Assembly: GCA_007119455.1 (NCBI GenBank)
Contig: SKPR01000022.1
Span: forward strand, 1-26,609
Length of the DNA: 26,609 nt
DNA from: Candidatus Brevefilum sp.
GTDB taxonomy: Bacteria > Chloroflexota > Anaerolineae > Anaerolineales > Anaerolineaceae
Direction: 5' to 3'
The notes beneath the pieces are model-generated. The model did not search any database. It was not told the DNA's origin and saw only the letters and a list, made by a program, of their open reading frames with translations. Below are positions 14,849 through 22,498 of this stretch, piece by piece. How positions within the stretch are numbered: position 1 is the stretch's first letter; every line of letters starts with the position of its first letter. A program made the position numbers and the translations under genes.

Positions 14849-15621
14849 AAATGGTCAATCCGGAACGTTTCCACCATTTGATTGAAGATGCCCGTTCCGC
14901 TGATTTTTCCGGTTGGGATTTTTCGTGGCTGGATGGACGCATGACCCAGGCTGACCCACCCTGGGATTATCAGGCTCTGGTCAACACGCATATCCAACAG
15001 GCTCGAAGTATGTTGGACATGGGAACCGGCGGTGGAGAATTTCTGGCCTCCCTGCCGAAATTACCACCAGACACCCATGCCACGGAGAGTTTCCCACCCA
15101 ACCAGCCCATTGCTGAACAACGATTAACCCCTTTAGGCGTCACGACCCACAACACAGATGAAGATGCACCGTTACCCTTTGACGATCATCATTTTGACCT
15201 GGTGATCAACAAACATGAAAGTTATGACCCAGCTGAGGTTCAGCGGGTTCTCAAGCCAGGTGGTCACTTCATCACCCAGCAGGTTGGCGGGCTGGATAAT
15301 CTGGAGCTTAACCAGGTACTGGAACCGTCTCAAAGATTTCCGATCACCAAGTGGGGGCTGACCCTGGCATTAACTAAACTATACGAAACCAATTTTACGG
15401 TTCTTCGCGCGGAGAAAGCGGCCCTGACGACGGCCTTTGCAGATATTGGTTCGGTGGTATATTACCTCAAAGCTATCCCGTGGCAGGTTGAAGGCTTCAA
15501 CCCGGATACGCATCAAAATGGACTGGTGAGCATTCATAATATCATCGAAAAACAGGGGCATTTCCTGACGACAGCACACCGGTTTCTGATCCTCGCAAGA
15601 ATCGGGCGAGGTGTACTTTGA
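14845..15621 (+). CDS. Class I SAM-dependent methyltransferase
   Basis: A 258-residue Rossmann-fold methyltransferase. Motif I is MLDMGTGGGEFL (56-67), followed by acidic E81 (ATESFPPN) expected to hold the ribose of S-adenosylmethionine, then LPFDDHHFDLVINKHES (110-126) and LKPGG (136-140). The C-terminal part is less typical and gives no substrate clue. The GTG start at 14845 makes a 4-nt GTGA overlap with the upstream gene, with GAAGGTGA 6 nt before it; an in-frame ATG at 14851 is a weaker choice. Downstream it overlaps the next gene by 4 nt. The substrate (protein, RNA or small molecule) is unknown. Confidence 0.85.
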   Translation: MKMVNPERFHHLIEDARSADFSGWDFSWLDGRMTQADPPWDYQALVNTHIQQARSMLDMGTGGGEFLASLPKLPPDTHATESFPPNQPIAEQRLTPLGVTTHNTDEDAPLPFDDHHFDLVINKHESYDPAEVQRVLKPGGHFITQQVGGLDNLELNQVLEPSQRFPITKWGLTLALTKLYETNFTVLRAEKAALTTAFADIGSVVYYLKAIPWQVEGFNPDTHQNGLVSIHNIIEKQGHFLTTAHRFLILARIGRGVL

Positions 15622-16073
15622 AAAGGCTCTTGATTACATTCGCGGAATTGCTGTATGGGCTAACCTTCTTGCTCTTCCTGGTTGGTGGCACACTTACCCA
15701 TATCGAAAATGGATCAGAACTCTCCCTGTGGCTGATGGCCCTTGCGATGATCATTTCAGCCGCCACAACCCTTTTATCGTTGTTGGATGTTCGTTGGCTG
15801 AAACTCAACCCGAGGGGTTGTCGTGGTGGTTTCTGGCTGGCAATGACCTTGCAGGTCGCTTCCTGGTTGACCTATGCTTATGCCATGTTCTGTCGTTTGA
15901 ACAGAAGTCTACTACCCTTCCACCGGTTCATTGGCTTGACGACACTTTTATGGGCGATCTGGATGCTGATCTTTATTTACAGCCGACATGCCTGCTACCC
16001 TCAGAAAAAAGCCGGGAAATACGAAGAAACCCGACCGATTAAATCCACCATGGTGAGAAATGAGGAAAAATGA
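15618..16073 (+). CDS. Small four-helix membrane protein (151 aa)
   Basis: Unrecognised integral membrane protein with four predicted helices (about 4-24, 35-56, 71-91, 103-121), short loops, and a charged C-terminal tail after HACYPQKK. It begins with TTG at 15618, which overlaps the upstream stop as TTGA and has GAGGTG 4 nt upstream. Its own stop overlaps the upp start as ATGA. Another frame is open over the same DNA from 15611 to 16042, but it lacks this pattern of helices and couplings. No function can be given beyond its place between a methyltransferase and upp. Confidence 0.75.
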   Translation: MKRLLITFAELLYGLTFLLFLVGGTLTHIENGSELSLWLMALAMIISAATTLLSLLDVRWLKLNPRGCRGGFWLAMTLQVASWLTYAYAMFCRLNRSLLPFHRFIGLTTLLWAIWMLIFIYSRHACYPQKKAGKYEETRPIKSTMVRNEEK

Positions 16074-16693
16074 GTAATATTTTTGAATCAACCCACCCCC
16101 TGGTCAAACATAAATTGACCCGAATGCGAGACAAAGCGACCAAACCTAAGAAGTTTCGTGAACTTGTCCGCGAATTGGGCGCATTACTCACCTACGAAGC
16201 CACAGCCGACCTGGCCACACGGCCGGTCAGGATCCAGACCCCCATGGCGGAGACATCCGGTGAGGATCTCAAGGAAAAGATCGGATTGGTGCCCATCTTG
16301 CGGGCTGGTCTGGGCATGGTGGAAGGTGTCTGGGAACTGATGCCGTCTGCAGAGGTCTGGCATATTGGCCTATACCGAGATGAACGCACGCTCAAACCGG
16401 TGGCTTATTACAACCGCCTGCCAGTGGCTCCCACCGTAGCCGTGTGTCTGATCCTTGACCCGATGCTCGCCACAGGCGGCTCTGCTGTGGCAACTGTTGA
16501 TATTCTCAAAAAATGGGGCGTGGCAAAAGTAAAATTCGTCGGCCTGATTGCTGCACCTGAGGGTATCGAGCGATTACACAGCGCCCATCCAGATGTCCCC
16601 ATTCACATCGCCGCCATTGATGATCGCCTCAATGAAGATGGTTTCATCCTCCCGGGGTTGGGTGATGCCGGGGATCGCCAGTTTGGGACGTAA
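16070..16693 (+). CDS. upp: Uracil phosphoribosyltransferase
   Basis: Upp joins uracil and PRPP to give UMP (pyrimidine salvage). The 207-residue product carries the family features: LVPILRAGLGM (73-83), LYRDE (101-105), the PRPP-binding loop LILDPMLATGGSA (127-139), and the C-terminal GLGDAGDRQFGT that lines the uracil pocket. Length is standard. It is the last gene of the coupled operon (ATGA overlap with the membrane protein gene) and is followed by an intrinsic terminator. No uracil permease or pyrR-type leader is seen nearby. Confidence 0.97.
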   Translation: MSNIFESTHPLVKHKLTRMRDKATKPKKFRELVRELGALLTYEATADLATRPVRIQTPMAETSGEDLKEKIGLVPILRAGLGMVEGVWELMPSAEVWHIGLYRDERTLKPVAYYNRLPVAPTVAVCLILDPMLATGGSAVATVDILKKWGVAKVKFVGLIAAPEGIERLHSAHPDVPIHIAAIDDRLNEDGFILPGLGDAGDRQFGT

Positions 16694-16721
16694 TTTAAGC
16701 CTCGTTTATGTTTTCATATTT

Positions 16722-16750
16722 AAAACCTCCATTTTTAACGGAGGTTTTTT
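16722..16750. terminator. Terminator of the upp operon, also facing tpiA
   Basis: AAAACCTCC and GGAGGTTTT form a 9-bp stem with a 9-nt loop, followed by TTTTTT on the plus strand. On the minus strand the same hairpin is followed by TTTTAAAT, so it can also end the convergent tpiA transcript. Confidence 0.9.
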
Positions 16751-16830
16751 GTATCTTTGCTTGTAACTGCTCAGCATGTATGGGAATATGGGCTTTCCAG
16801 ATTCCGAAGTCCCGAACACAGAACACTGCC

Positions 16831-17619
16831 TTAAGCTTCGGATTCCTTTTTGATGATATCCACCATTGATGCAGCTTTCACGATTGCCACGAAGGAATCG
16901 GCTTTGAGGCTGGCTCCGCCAACAAGCCCTCCGTCAATATCCGACATAGCAAACAGCTCTGCCGCATTATCGGGCTTGATTGAGCCACCATACTGGATGC
17001 GCATGGCTTCCGCCCGACTTTGACCAAACTGTTTTTTCAGCAGGGGCCTGATGACATCTTTGTGAACATGATTGGCATCCTCTGGTGTGGCTGCCCGACC
17101 TGTGCCAATAGCCCAGACAGGTTCGTAAGCAATGGTGATGGAAGCCGCCTGGGTTTCACTGATTCCGGCCAGGCCTTCGCCTAATTGCCGGGTTACAACC
17201 GCCTCGGTTTGACCTGCTTCATTCTCTTCCAATGTTTCACCAATGCAAACAATCACCTCAAGCCCGGCTGCTAATCCCGCTTTCAAGCGTTTGTTGACGG
17301 TTTCATCCGTCTCACCAAAAAGTTGTCGGCGTTCGGAGTGACCAACAATAACCAGATCACATACTTCTGAAACCATTTGTGGTGAGACTGCCCCGGTGAA
17401 AGCCCCTGATTCTTCCCAATGGACATTCTGTGCACCAACCTTCAACTCGGCCCCCAGGCAAAGCTCGGCTACTGCGGGAACAGCCAGGTAAGATGGACAA
17501 ACAGCTGTATCAACATTATCAATCGCTTCTAGGTCGGGCAACAAGGCCTGAACCAGTGCCCGTGATTCAGCGATGGTCTTGTTCATTTTCCAGTTCCCGG
17601 CAACAAAAAATTTTCGCAT
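16831..17619 (-). CDS. tpiA: Triosephosphate isomerase
   Basis: Interconverts dihydroxyacetone phosphate and glyceraldehyde 3-phosphate in glycolysis and gluconeogenesis. The 262-residue (beta/alpha)8 protein has all key residues: N9 and K11 in AGNWKMN, H94 in IVGHSERR, E166 in AYEPVWAIGTG, and the phosphate-binding loops YGGSI and GGLVGGASL. I chose the ATG at 17617-17619 (MRKFFVAGNWKMN); an in-frame GTG two codons upstream is possible, and the ribosome site (GAGAG) is weak for both. It is separated from the upstream lipoprotein gene by a terminator, so it should have its own promoter. gap and pgk lie about 5 kb further along the same strand. Confidence 0.97.
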   Translation of the reverse strand: MRKFFVAGNWKMNKTIAESRALVQALLPDLEAIDNVDTAVCPSYLAVPAVAELCLGAELKVGAQNVHWEESGAFTGAVSPQMVSEVCDLVIVGHSERRQLFGETDETVNKRLKAGLAAGLEVIVCIGETLEENEAGQTEAVVTRQLGEGLAGISETQAASITIAYEPVWAIGTGRAATPEDANHVHKDVIRPLLKKQFGQSRAEAMRIQYGGSIKPDNAAELFAMSDIDGGLVGGASLKADSFVAIVKAASMVDIIKKESEA

Positions 17620-17713
17620 TATCACTCTCTTTCTTTTACGGTTTTATTCATCCTGGATGTCTGTACATCCTGATTTTACCAGCTTTTATGACCCACTCGG
17701 ATTTTTAAAATTG

Positions 17714-17743
17714 AAAGGAGCGGTCAATGTTAACCGCTCCTTT
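17714..17743 (-). terminator. Terminator after the NBR1-domain lipoprotein gene
   Basis: AAAGGAGCGGT and ACCGCTCCTTT form a perfect 11-bp stem with an 8-nt loop. On the minus strand it ends in TTTCAATTTTAAAAAT; on the plus strand TTTTGCTTTT follows, so it may work in both directions. Confidence 0.85.
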
Positions 17744-17766
17744 TGCTTTTTAAGCCTTAGATTCTA

Positions 17767-19122
17767 TCAGCGCATGATCTGGGGTTCAAACCAGAAGCCA
17801 TCATTATCCTGACTGGTGCCATTATTCCGGATAGTAAGAATGAATTTTACATTTTCACCAGCCAGATTGCTGAGATCAACTGAAATCTCATTGACCTGGC
17901 CATCATGCTCCTCATGCCAGCTCTGCAGGTTTTCAATGGGTCCGGTCCCGATTTGGTAATTCAATTCAAATATGAGGTCGCAAAGATCTCCTTCAACGCT
18001 ACAACCGATTGTAGCCAGAAAATGGTCACCAGACTGGATTTTGATGGATGGATATGTGCCACTGATAAATCCATCCAGAGGATCGTCATCTGGCCGTGTC
18101 ACCAGGATGGGTTTCTTTACCTTGGTTCCATCCTCAAGGTCACCTTCAGCCAGGCGGATCACATAACCTGAAGCTGATACGTCAGGATCACCCGAGCAGG
18201 GCAGGTTCGTTACAACGAAGGATCGCCAGCTTGCATCACAATAGGATTCAGCAAAATCAATCACCACCGTATCCAGGATATTAACCCTGATAGAAACTGT
18301 CAGATTCCCGTTTTTTGTTTGATCGAATGGGATTTTTAGTCCTTCAGAATCGACCAGAGCCCAGGTCCCACTATAAATATTCTCGATTCCGGGTGCTTCA
18401 AACCTTATCGACAGGTTGGCTGTTTCACCTGGCAAAACGGGTTCATTGAGCGGTATTCTGAGCGGTGCACTCATAGCATTTCCTGAGGCAAACACCAGCG
18501 CATATTCGGTTGACCAGGTGCATGAACCTGTATTCTGAACCTGCCAGGTTTTGGTGAATTCAGCACCGGCCAGCACCACGCTTCCAACCGGGAAATTGAC
18601 ATGCCCCAAAAAGACTGCCTGATTACAGGGAACAGGTGTTTGTGTTATGGTCGGTGTCAGCGTAGGTGTATGAGTCATGGTCGGTGTCAGCGTAGGTGTA
18701 TGAGTCATGATCGGTGACTTCGTTGACGTTGATGTGGCCATCTTGGTCGGTGTGGCCGTTGATGTCGAAGTCTTGGTGGGTGTGGGTGTTGATGTCGACG
18801 TTTTGGTGGGGTTGGGTGTTGATGTAGCTGTATTGGTTGGTGTGGGTGTAAACATCTGCGTTGGCCATGCTGTGGAAGTTAATGTCACAGTCGGCGAAGG
18901 AATGGCTGTTTGGGTAAAGATTACAGGCAGTTCTTCATTGGGCTGGGTGGCTGTAGGCAGGTTAGCAGTCTCTTGCGTCTTAATGGCAGACAGTGTAGCA
19001 GCAGCATAGGTATGGGCCAGGTCAAGATCAATCGGCACAAATGGACTATCACTGCAGGCAGCCAGGACCATCCCAAGGACTAGAAACAAAATTAAATTAA
19101 ATCGCATTTTATTGTCTTTCAT
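17767..19122 (-). CDS. Lipoprotein with Thr/Pro repeat linker and NBR1-like Ig domain
   Basis: A 451-residue surface lipoprotein. A signal sequence ends in the lipobox LAAC (lipidated C23). A Thr/Pro/Ser-rich linker (about 55-165) holds repeats such as TPTLTPTMTH and TPTPTKTSTS. Then comes a domain of about 115 residues (166-282) with the pattern of the NBR1 central Ig-like domain: FPVGSVVLAGAEFTKTWQVQNTGSCTW, then PGETANLSIRFEAP and YSGTWALVDSEG. The C-terminal 170 residues look like a second beta-rich module. In eukaryotes the domain mediates protein contacts in autophagy; in bacteria it is found in cell-surface proteins and probably binds other molecules, so no enzymatic role is suggested. 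Start supported by GGAG 8 nt before the ATG, with its own terminator downstream. Confidence 0.8.
   Translation of the reverse strand: MKDNKMRFNLILFLVLGMVLAACSDSPFVPIDLDLAHTYAAATLSAIKTQETANLPTATQPNEELPVIFTQTAIPSPTVTLTSTAWPTQMFTPTPTNTATSTPNPTKTSTSTPTPTKTSTSTATPTKMATSTSTKSPIMTHTPTLTPTMTHTPTLTPTITQTPVPCNQAVFLGHVNFPVGSVVLAGAEFTKTWQVQNTGSCTWSTEYALVFASGNAMSAPLRIPLNEPVLPGETANLSIRFEAPGIENIYSGTWALVDSEGLKIPFDQTKNGNLTVSIRVNILDTVVIDFAESYCDASWRSFVVTNLPCSGDPDVSASGYVIRLAEGDLEDGTKVKKPILVTRPDDDPLDGFISGTYPSIKIQSGDHFLATIGCSVEGDLCDLIFELNYQIGTGPIENLQSWHEEHDGQVNEISVDLSNLAGENVKFILTIRNNGTSQDNDGFWFEPQIMR
18647..18706 (-). repeat. Perfect tandem 30-bp repeat coding for the Thr/Pro linker
   Basis: Two identical 30-bp units stand in tandem (18647-18676 and 18677-18706). 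A decayed third unit follows, and further imperfect 30-bp units extend to about 18860. Each unit codes for ten residues of the TPTLTPTMTH type, so copy-number change would keep the reading frame. Confidence 0.85.
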
Positions 19123-19235
19123 CTTCTGTTCTCCATTTTTCAGGCCGTTCGGGATAATGGTTCCAGACCAGTCTGTTAATCGAATTGGGAATTTACTTCT
19201 ATTAAGACGAAAATATGCGGTTTATGGTTCCATTG

Positions 19236-19265
19236 AAAAAGTGATCTGGATGACCAGATCACTTT
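19236..19265 (-). terminator. Terminator of the mgtE pair
   Basis: AAAGTGATCTGG and CCAGATCACTTT form a perfect 12-bp stem with a 4-nt loop, followed on the minus strand by TTTTT; flanking CCATT/AATGG can extend the stem. It lies about 100 bp past the first mgtE stop. The rest of the gap (19123-19368) holds the lipoprotein ribosome site, a short inverted repeat CAGAC-CA-GTCTG (19164-19175) and T-rich DNA, with no gene. Confidence 0.85.
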
Positions 19266-19368
19266 AAATGGTTTTCTTGTTTTCTTTTTTTAAGAGTAAG
19301 GAAGGAAAAATCGGTAGATTATTAATGGGTTAAGCTCACCCATAATATTCGGTGGTTTTTCTCCCTGT

Positions 19369-20745
19369 TTAAAGCAAATGCTGCAGCAAGGCAGAAGCGA
19401 TACCAAAATAAATTAACAAGCCGGTAATGTCCTTAATCGTGGTGATCAACGGGCCCGAACCCGCAGCGGGATCAATACCCATCTTTGTGAGCATAAATGG
19501 GATCAGGAAACCCAAAAAGGTAGCAATGAGCATGGTCAAACCCAGGGCAATTCCGACCACCAATCCAAGTTCTGGCAGACCCTGCCATACTGCTGCGAAA
19601 ATACCTGTGATTATCCCCGAGACAAGCCCCAACCCCAAACCAACGCCAATTTCCCTGAGAATATGCTGGCCAAACCGACGTGGTTCAATATGCCCGAGGA
19701 CATAACCACGAATGAAGATCGAGGTCGATTGAAGCCCGGCATTGCCACCCATATCCATGATAACCGGGATAAATACCGTCAGGATGACAACCGATTCGAG
19801 GACATCCGCAAAAACCTCGATAACACCACCGGCAAGCATGCCACCAACCATGGTGATCAAAAGAAAAGGCACTCTGACTGCCCACACCAGCCAGATTGGA
19901 CCCCGCACCAGCAGGTCACTCTTAGGTGCCTGGGTGACTTTAGCTGAAAGGATACCAGCCCGTTTGTAAATATCTTCCGAAGTTTCTTCCTCCAAGACTT
20001 CCATGGCATCATCCGCTGTGATCACACCCAATAACCGGTTATCAAAATCCACAACAGGCAAAGCCATCAGGTCGTACCGATTCAGAATCCGGGCAGCCAG
20101 CTCCTGATCTTGAAAGGCTGAAATAGAAACAACCTGGGATTTGGCAATTGTTCGAAGCGGTTCATTCGGGTGGGCACGTAAAAGCTCAGCCAGACGGATT
20201 ACGCCTGTCAGACGGCCATGGCCATCCACGCCGTATACATAGGGAATTTCCTCATCCCGGGCGGGTTGCGCTCGGATCTCCTGTAAAATCTTACGTGCGG
20301 ATGTTTCATCCGGGAAGACATAATAATCCGATGTCATTATTCCACCAGCGGTATCATCCGGATATCGCAGAAGTGGGCGGATACGCTCTGATTCAGGCAA
20401 CGCAGACAGAACCTGTTGTCTGAGTTGTGGGTCAAGATCGCCCAAGACATTAGCAGCTTCATCTGGGGCCATCTCGGTGAGCACCTCAACCAAAACTTCA
20501 GGTGCCAGGCTCCCAGCGATGATGGCTGCATCCTGATCTTCAATCTGCTCCATGATGTCCGCTACATCTTCTGCCCTGGCTACGGGTAATAATTCTTGCT
20601 GCTGCTCATATTCCAGTGATTCGTAGATTGTAGATTTATCGGCCGGTAACAGCGTACTGAGCTGATTACGCACTTCACGCCAGCGGCCTTCTTTAATTAG
20701 ATTTAAAATTCGATTGATATCAATTTGGCGATTGCGTGTTTTCAT
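19369..20745 (-). CDS. mgtE: MgtE family magnesium transporter, second of a tandem pair
   Basis: MgtE is a dimeric Mg2+ channel gated by cytoplasmic Mg2+. The 458-residue product has an N-terminal helical MgtE-N domain (about 1-140), two CBS domains (about 140-265, with PDDTAGGIMTSDYYVF, IPYVYGVD and ALPVVDFDNRLLGVITADDAMEVL) and a five-helix membrane domain (from about 285). The signature FIPVIMDMGGNAGLQS and the filter region GIDPAAGSGPLITTIKD are present; D425 matches the ion-site Asp of the family. Start supported by AGGTGG. It follows its paralogue by 43 bp with no terminator between, so the two are probably co-transcribed. Compared with the paralogue it has AAGSGP instead of AVASEP after the key Asp. 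Confidence 0.94.
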   Translation of the reverse strand: MKTRNRQIDINRILNLIKEGRWREVRNQLSTLLPADKSTIYESLEYEQQQELLPVARAEDVADIMEQIEDQDAAIIAGSLAPEVLVEVLTEMAPDEAANVLGDLDPQLRQQVLSALPESERIRPLLRYPDDTAGGIMTSDYYVFPDETSARKILQEIRAQPARDEEIPYVYGVDGHGRLTGVIRLAELLRAHPNEPLRTIAKSQVVSISAFQDQELAARILNRYDLMALPVVDFDNRLLGVITADDAMEVLEEETSEDIYKRAGILSAKVTQAPKSDLLVRGPIWLVWAVRVPFLLITMVGGMLAGGVIEVFADVLESVVILTVFIPVIMDMGGNAGLQSTSIFIRGYVLGHIEPRRFGQHILREIGVGLGLGLVSGIITGIFAAVWQGLPELGLVVGIALGLTMLIATFLGFLIPFMLTKMGIDPAAGSGPLITTIKDITGLLIYFGIASALLQHLL

Positions 20746-20788
20746 GACACCACCTTTTATTAATCCATAAATAATTCATTTTGCTTGA

Positions 20789-22165
20789 TCAAGAAAGGCC
20801 GGCAATAAATAAACTGGCAAAAAAGAAATAGATCAGCATGCCGGTGAAGTCATTTATGGTCGTAATCACGGGCTCCGAGGCGACCGCCGGGTCAATGTTC
20901 AACTTGTTAATAATCAATGGGACCAAAAAACCCAAAGCTGTGGCCAGCGTGACGGTACATAATAACGAAAGCCCTACAACCAGGCCAATCTGAAAATCAC
21001 CCTGCCAGAGTCCCGCCATCAACCCTGCCACAAACCCTAAAATTATCCCCAACCCCAATCCAACAGCGACCTCCCGCAGAATGTGTTTTGCAAAGGATTT
21101 CGGGTCGATATGACCCAGGACATAACCCCGGATAAAAATGCCCACAGATTGTGTGCCACTGTTACCCCCCATATTCATCACGACCGGGATGAAAAAAGCC
21201 AGAATCACGATCGTTTCTAAAGCTTCTTCATATATGCCAATAACGCCACCAGCCAGTAAGCCCCCAATCATTGTGAGCAACAAAAATGGAAGTCGTACCA
21301 TCCAGGATTTCCAGATCGGCCCCCGTACCATCAAGTCACTTTTAGCTGTCTGTTGATCTCTGGGTGATAAAATACCTGCGCTTTTGTAGAAATCCTCCGT
21401 GGCCTCTTCTTCGAGGGCTTCGATGGCATCATCCACAGTGATCACACCCAGTAACCGCTCGTTTTCATCCAAAACCGGTAAGGCCAGCAGGTCGTATTTA
21501 CTCAGTAATTGCGCTGCGACTTCCTGGTCGGCTGTAGCCTCGATCGAAACAAACTGGGGATCAGCGACGGTTTGTAAAGGCTGCTCGGGGTGAGCCCTGA
21601 TCAGGTCCGCCAGCCGGGCAATCCCGGTAAGACGCTCCTGATCATCAATGGCATAAATATAAGGAATTTCTTCATCCTGAAGGGGTTGCTGGCGAATAGC
21701 ATCAAAGGCCTTTCCAACCCGGGTTTCCTGATGGAAGACATAATAATCAGACGTCATCAACCCGCCGGCTGAATCATCTGGGTATTGGAGCAGCGATTGG
21801 ACTTCTTCTGAATCAGTCATCCGATCCAGAGATTGCTGGCGCAATTTGGGGTCAATATCTCCTAAGAGGTCAGCGGCCTCATCGGGCTCCATTTCATTCA
21901 AAACTCTGATGAGCACCTTGATATCCAGGTGCTCGGCCAGGCTGGCTGCGTCATCATCATCCAAAAATTCAATAATATTGGCCGCTTCACCCACTTCGAT
22001 AAACTTCAACAAGCGCGTTTGTTCTTCTACAGATAATTCCTCAAAGATTTCAGCCTGATCCGGTGGCAGCAAAGGTACAATCAGTTCCGCTGCCTCCGCC
22101 CGACGGCCTTCATCGAGAAGCTGGCGGATTGCTTTTATTCTTTCAATGTTTCGTTCTTCAGTCAT
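20789..22165 (-). CDS. mgtE: MgtE family magnesium transporter, first of a tandem pair
   Basis: Same architecture and same length (458 residues) as the downstream copy: MgtE-N domain, CBS pair (PDDSAGGLMTSDYYVF, LPVLDENERLLGVITVDDAIEAL) and a five-helix membrane domain with FFIPVVMNMGGNSGTQSVGIFIRGYVLGHIDP and NIDPAVASEPVITTINDFTG (D425 at the ion site). NMGGNSGTQ is closer to the usual family signature than that of the second copy. Start well supported by AAGGAG and GAGGT before the ATG. It is preceded by a leader of about 165 nt from a good candidate promoter. I looked for an M-box magnesium riboswitch there and did not see one. Confidence 0.95.
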   Translation of the reverse strand: MTEERNIERIKAIRQLLDEGRRAEAAELIVPLLPPDQAEIFEELSVEEQTRLLKFIEVGEAANIIEFLDDDDAASLAEHLDIKVLIRVLNEMEPDEAADLLGDIDPKLRQQSLDRMTDSEEVQSLLQYPDDSAGGLMTSDYYVFHQETRVGKAFDAIRQQPLQDEEIPYIYAIDDQERLTGIARLADLIRAHPEQPLQTVADPQFVSIEATADQEVAAQLLSKYDLLALPVLDENERLLGVITVDDAIEALEEEATEDFYKSAGILSPRDQQTAKSDLMVRGPIWKSWMVRLPFLLLTMIGGLLAGGVIGIYEEALETIVILAFFIPVVMNMGGNSGTQSVGIFIRGYVLGHIDPKSFAKHILREVAVGLGLGIILGFVAGLMAGLWQGDFQIGLVVGLSLLCTVTLATALGFLVPLIINKLNIDPAVASEPVITTINDFTGMLIYFFFASLFIAGLS

Positions 22166-22338
22166 ACCTCACTCCTTCTTGTCAAACAATCCATAAAATC
22201 TTGTTCAATCCCCAATTATTATTAGCTCATGAAAGGATTTCACCGGATAAGCCATATACATTTTTCTCAATATTGTCAATCCGACACATCAAAAACTGAC
22301 TCAATTGCCGGTGTTAATGATGAATAGCTTCCTTAAGA

Positions 22339-22367
22339 ATCTTACGGATACCCGTGAATATTGTCAA
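22339..22367 (-). promoter_or_regulatory. Candidate promoter of the mgtE pair
   Basis: Minus-strand TTGACA (22362-22367), a 17-bp spacer, and TAAGAT (22339-22344), giving a leader of about 165 nt. A second TTGACA (22274-22279) with a poor -10 lies inside this leader. Both TTGACA boxes sit in the same 12-mer, AATATTGTCAAT. CACCGG (22241) and CCGGTG (22308) could pair within the leader. Confidence 0.5.
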
Positions 22368-22431
22368 TTTACATGTGTCTGGTCACGATCATTCAACCGT
22401 TGTGCGGTTTATGCGTGATGAATTCCTGGAA

Positions 22432-22473
22432 CGGGCAGACACATAACTGCCCGCCATCATTGATAACGGGCAG
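22432..22473 (-). terminator. Three-armed hairpin after pgk
   Basis: CGGGCAG (22432), CTGCCCG (22447) and CGGGCAG (22467) can form two mutually exclusive 7-bp hairpins. On the minus strand the first one made after pgk is CTGCCCG/CGGGCAG, 26 nt past the stop codon, followed only by TTATGTG. It is a plausible but imperfect terminator. Confidence 0.45.
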
Positions 22474-22498
22474 TACCATTCATTTGATATTGGATTAA

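Noticed and set aside
15611..16042. 143-residue frame overlapping the small membrane protein gene
   Set aside because: The frame starting at TTG 15618 has four clear membrane helices and 4-nt overlaps at both ends; this one has neither.
18707..19009. Plus-strand frame rich in Val-Asp repeats
   Set aside because: It is the antisense of the Thr/Pro linker; its repeats come only from the tandem DNA repeats.
22166..22498. M-box magnesium riboswitch before mgtE
   Set aside because: I read the minus strand for the conserved M-box segments and found none; only promoter boxes and weak pairing were seen.
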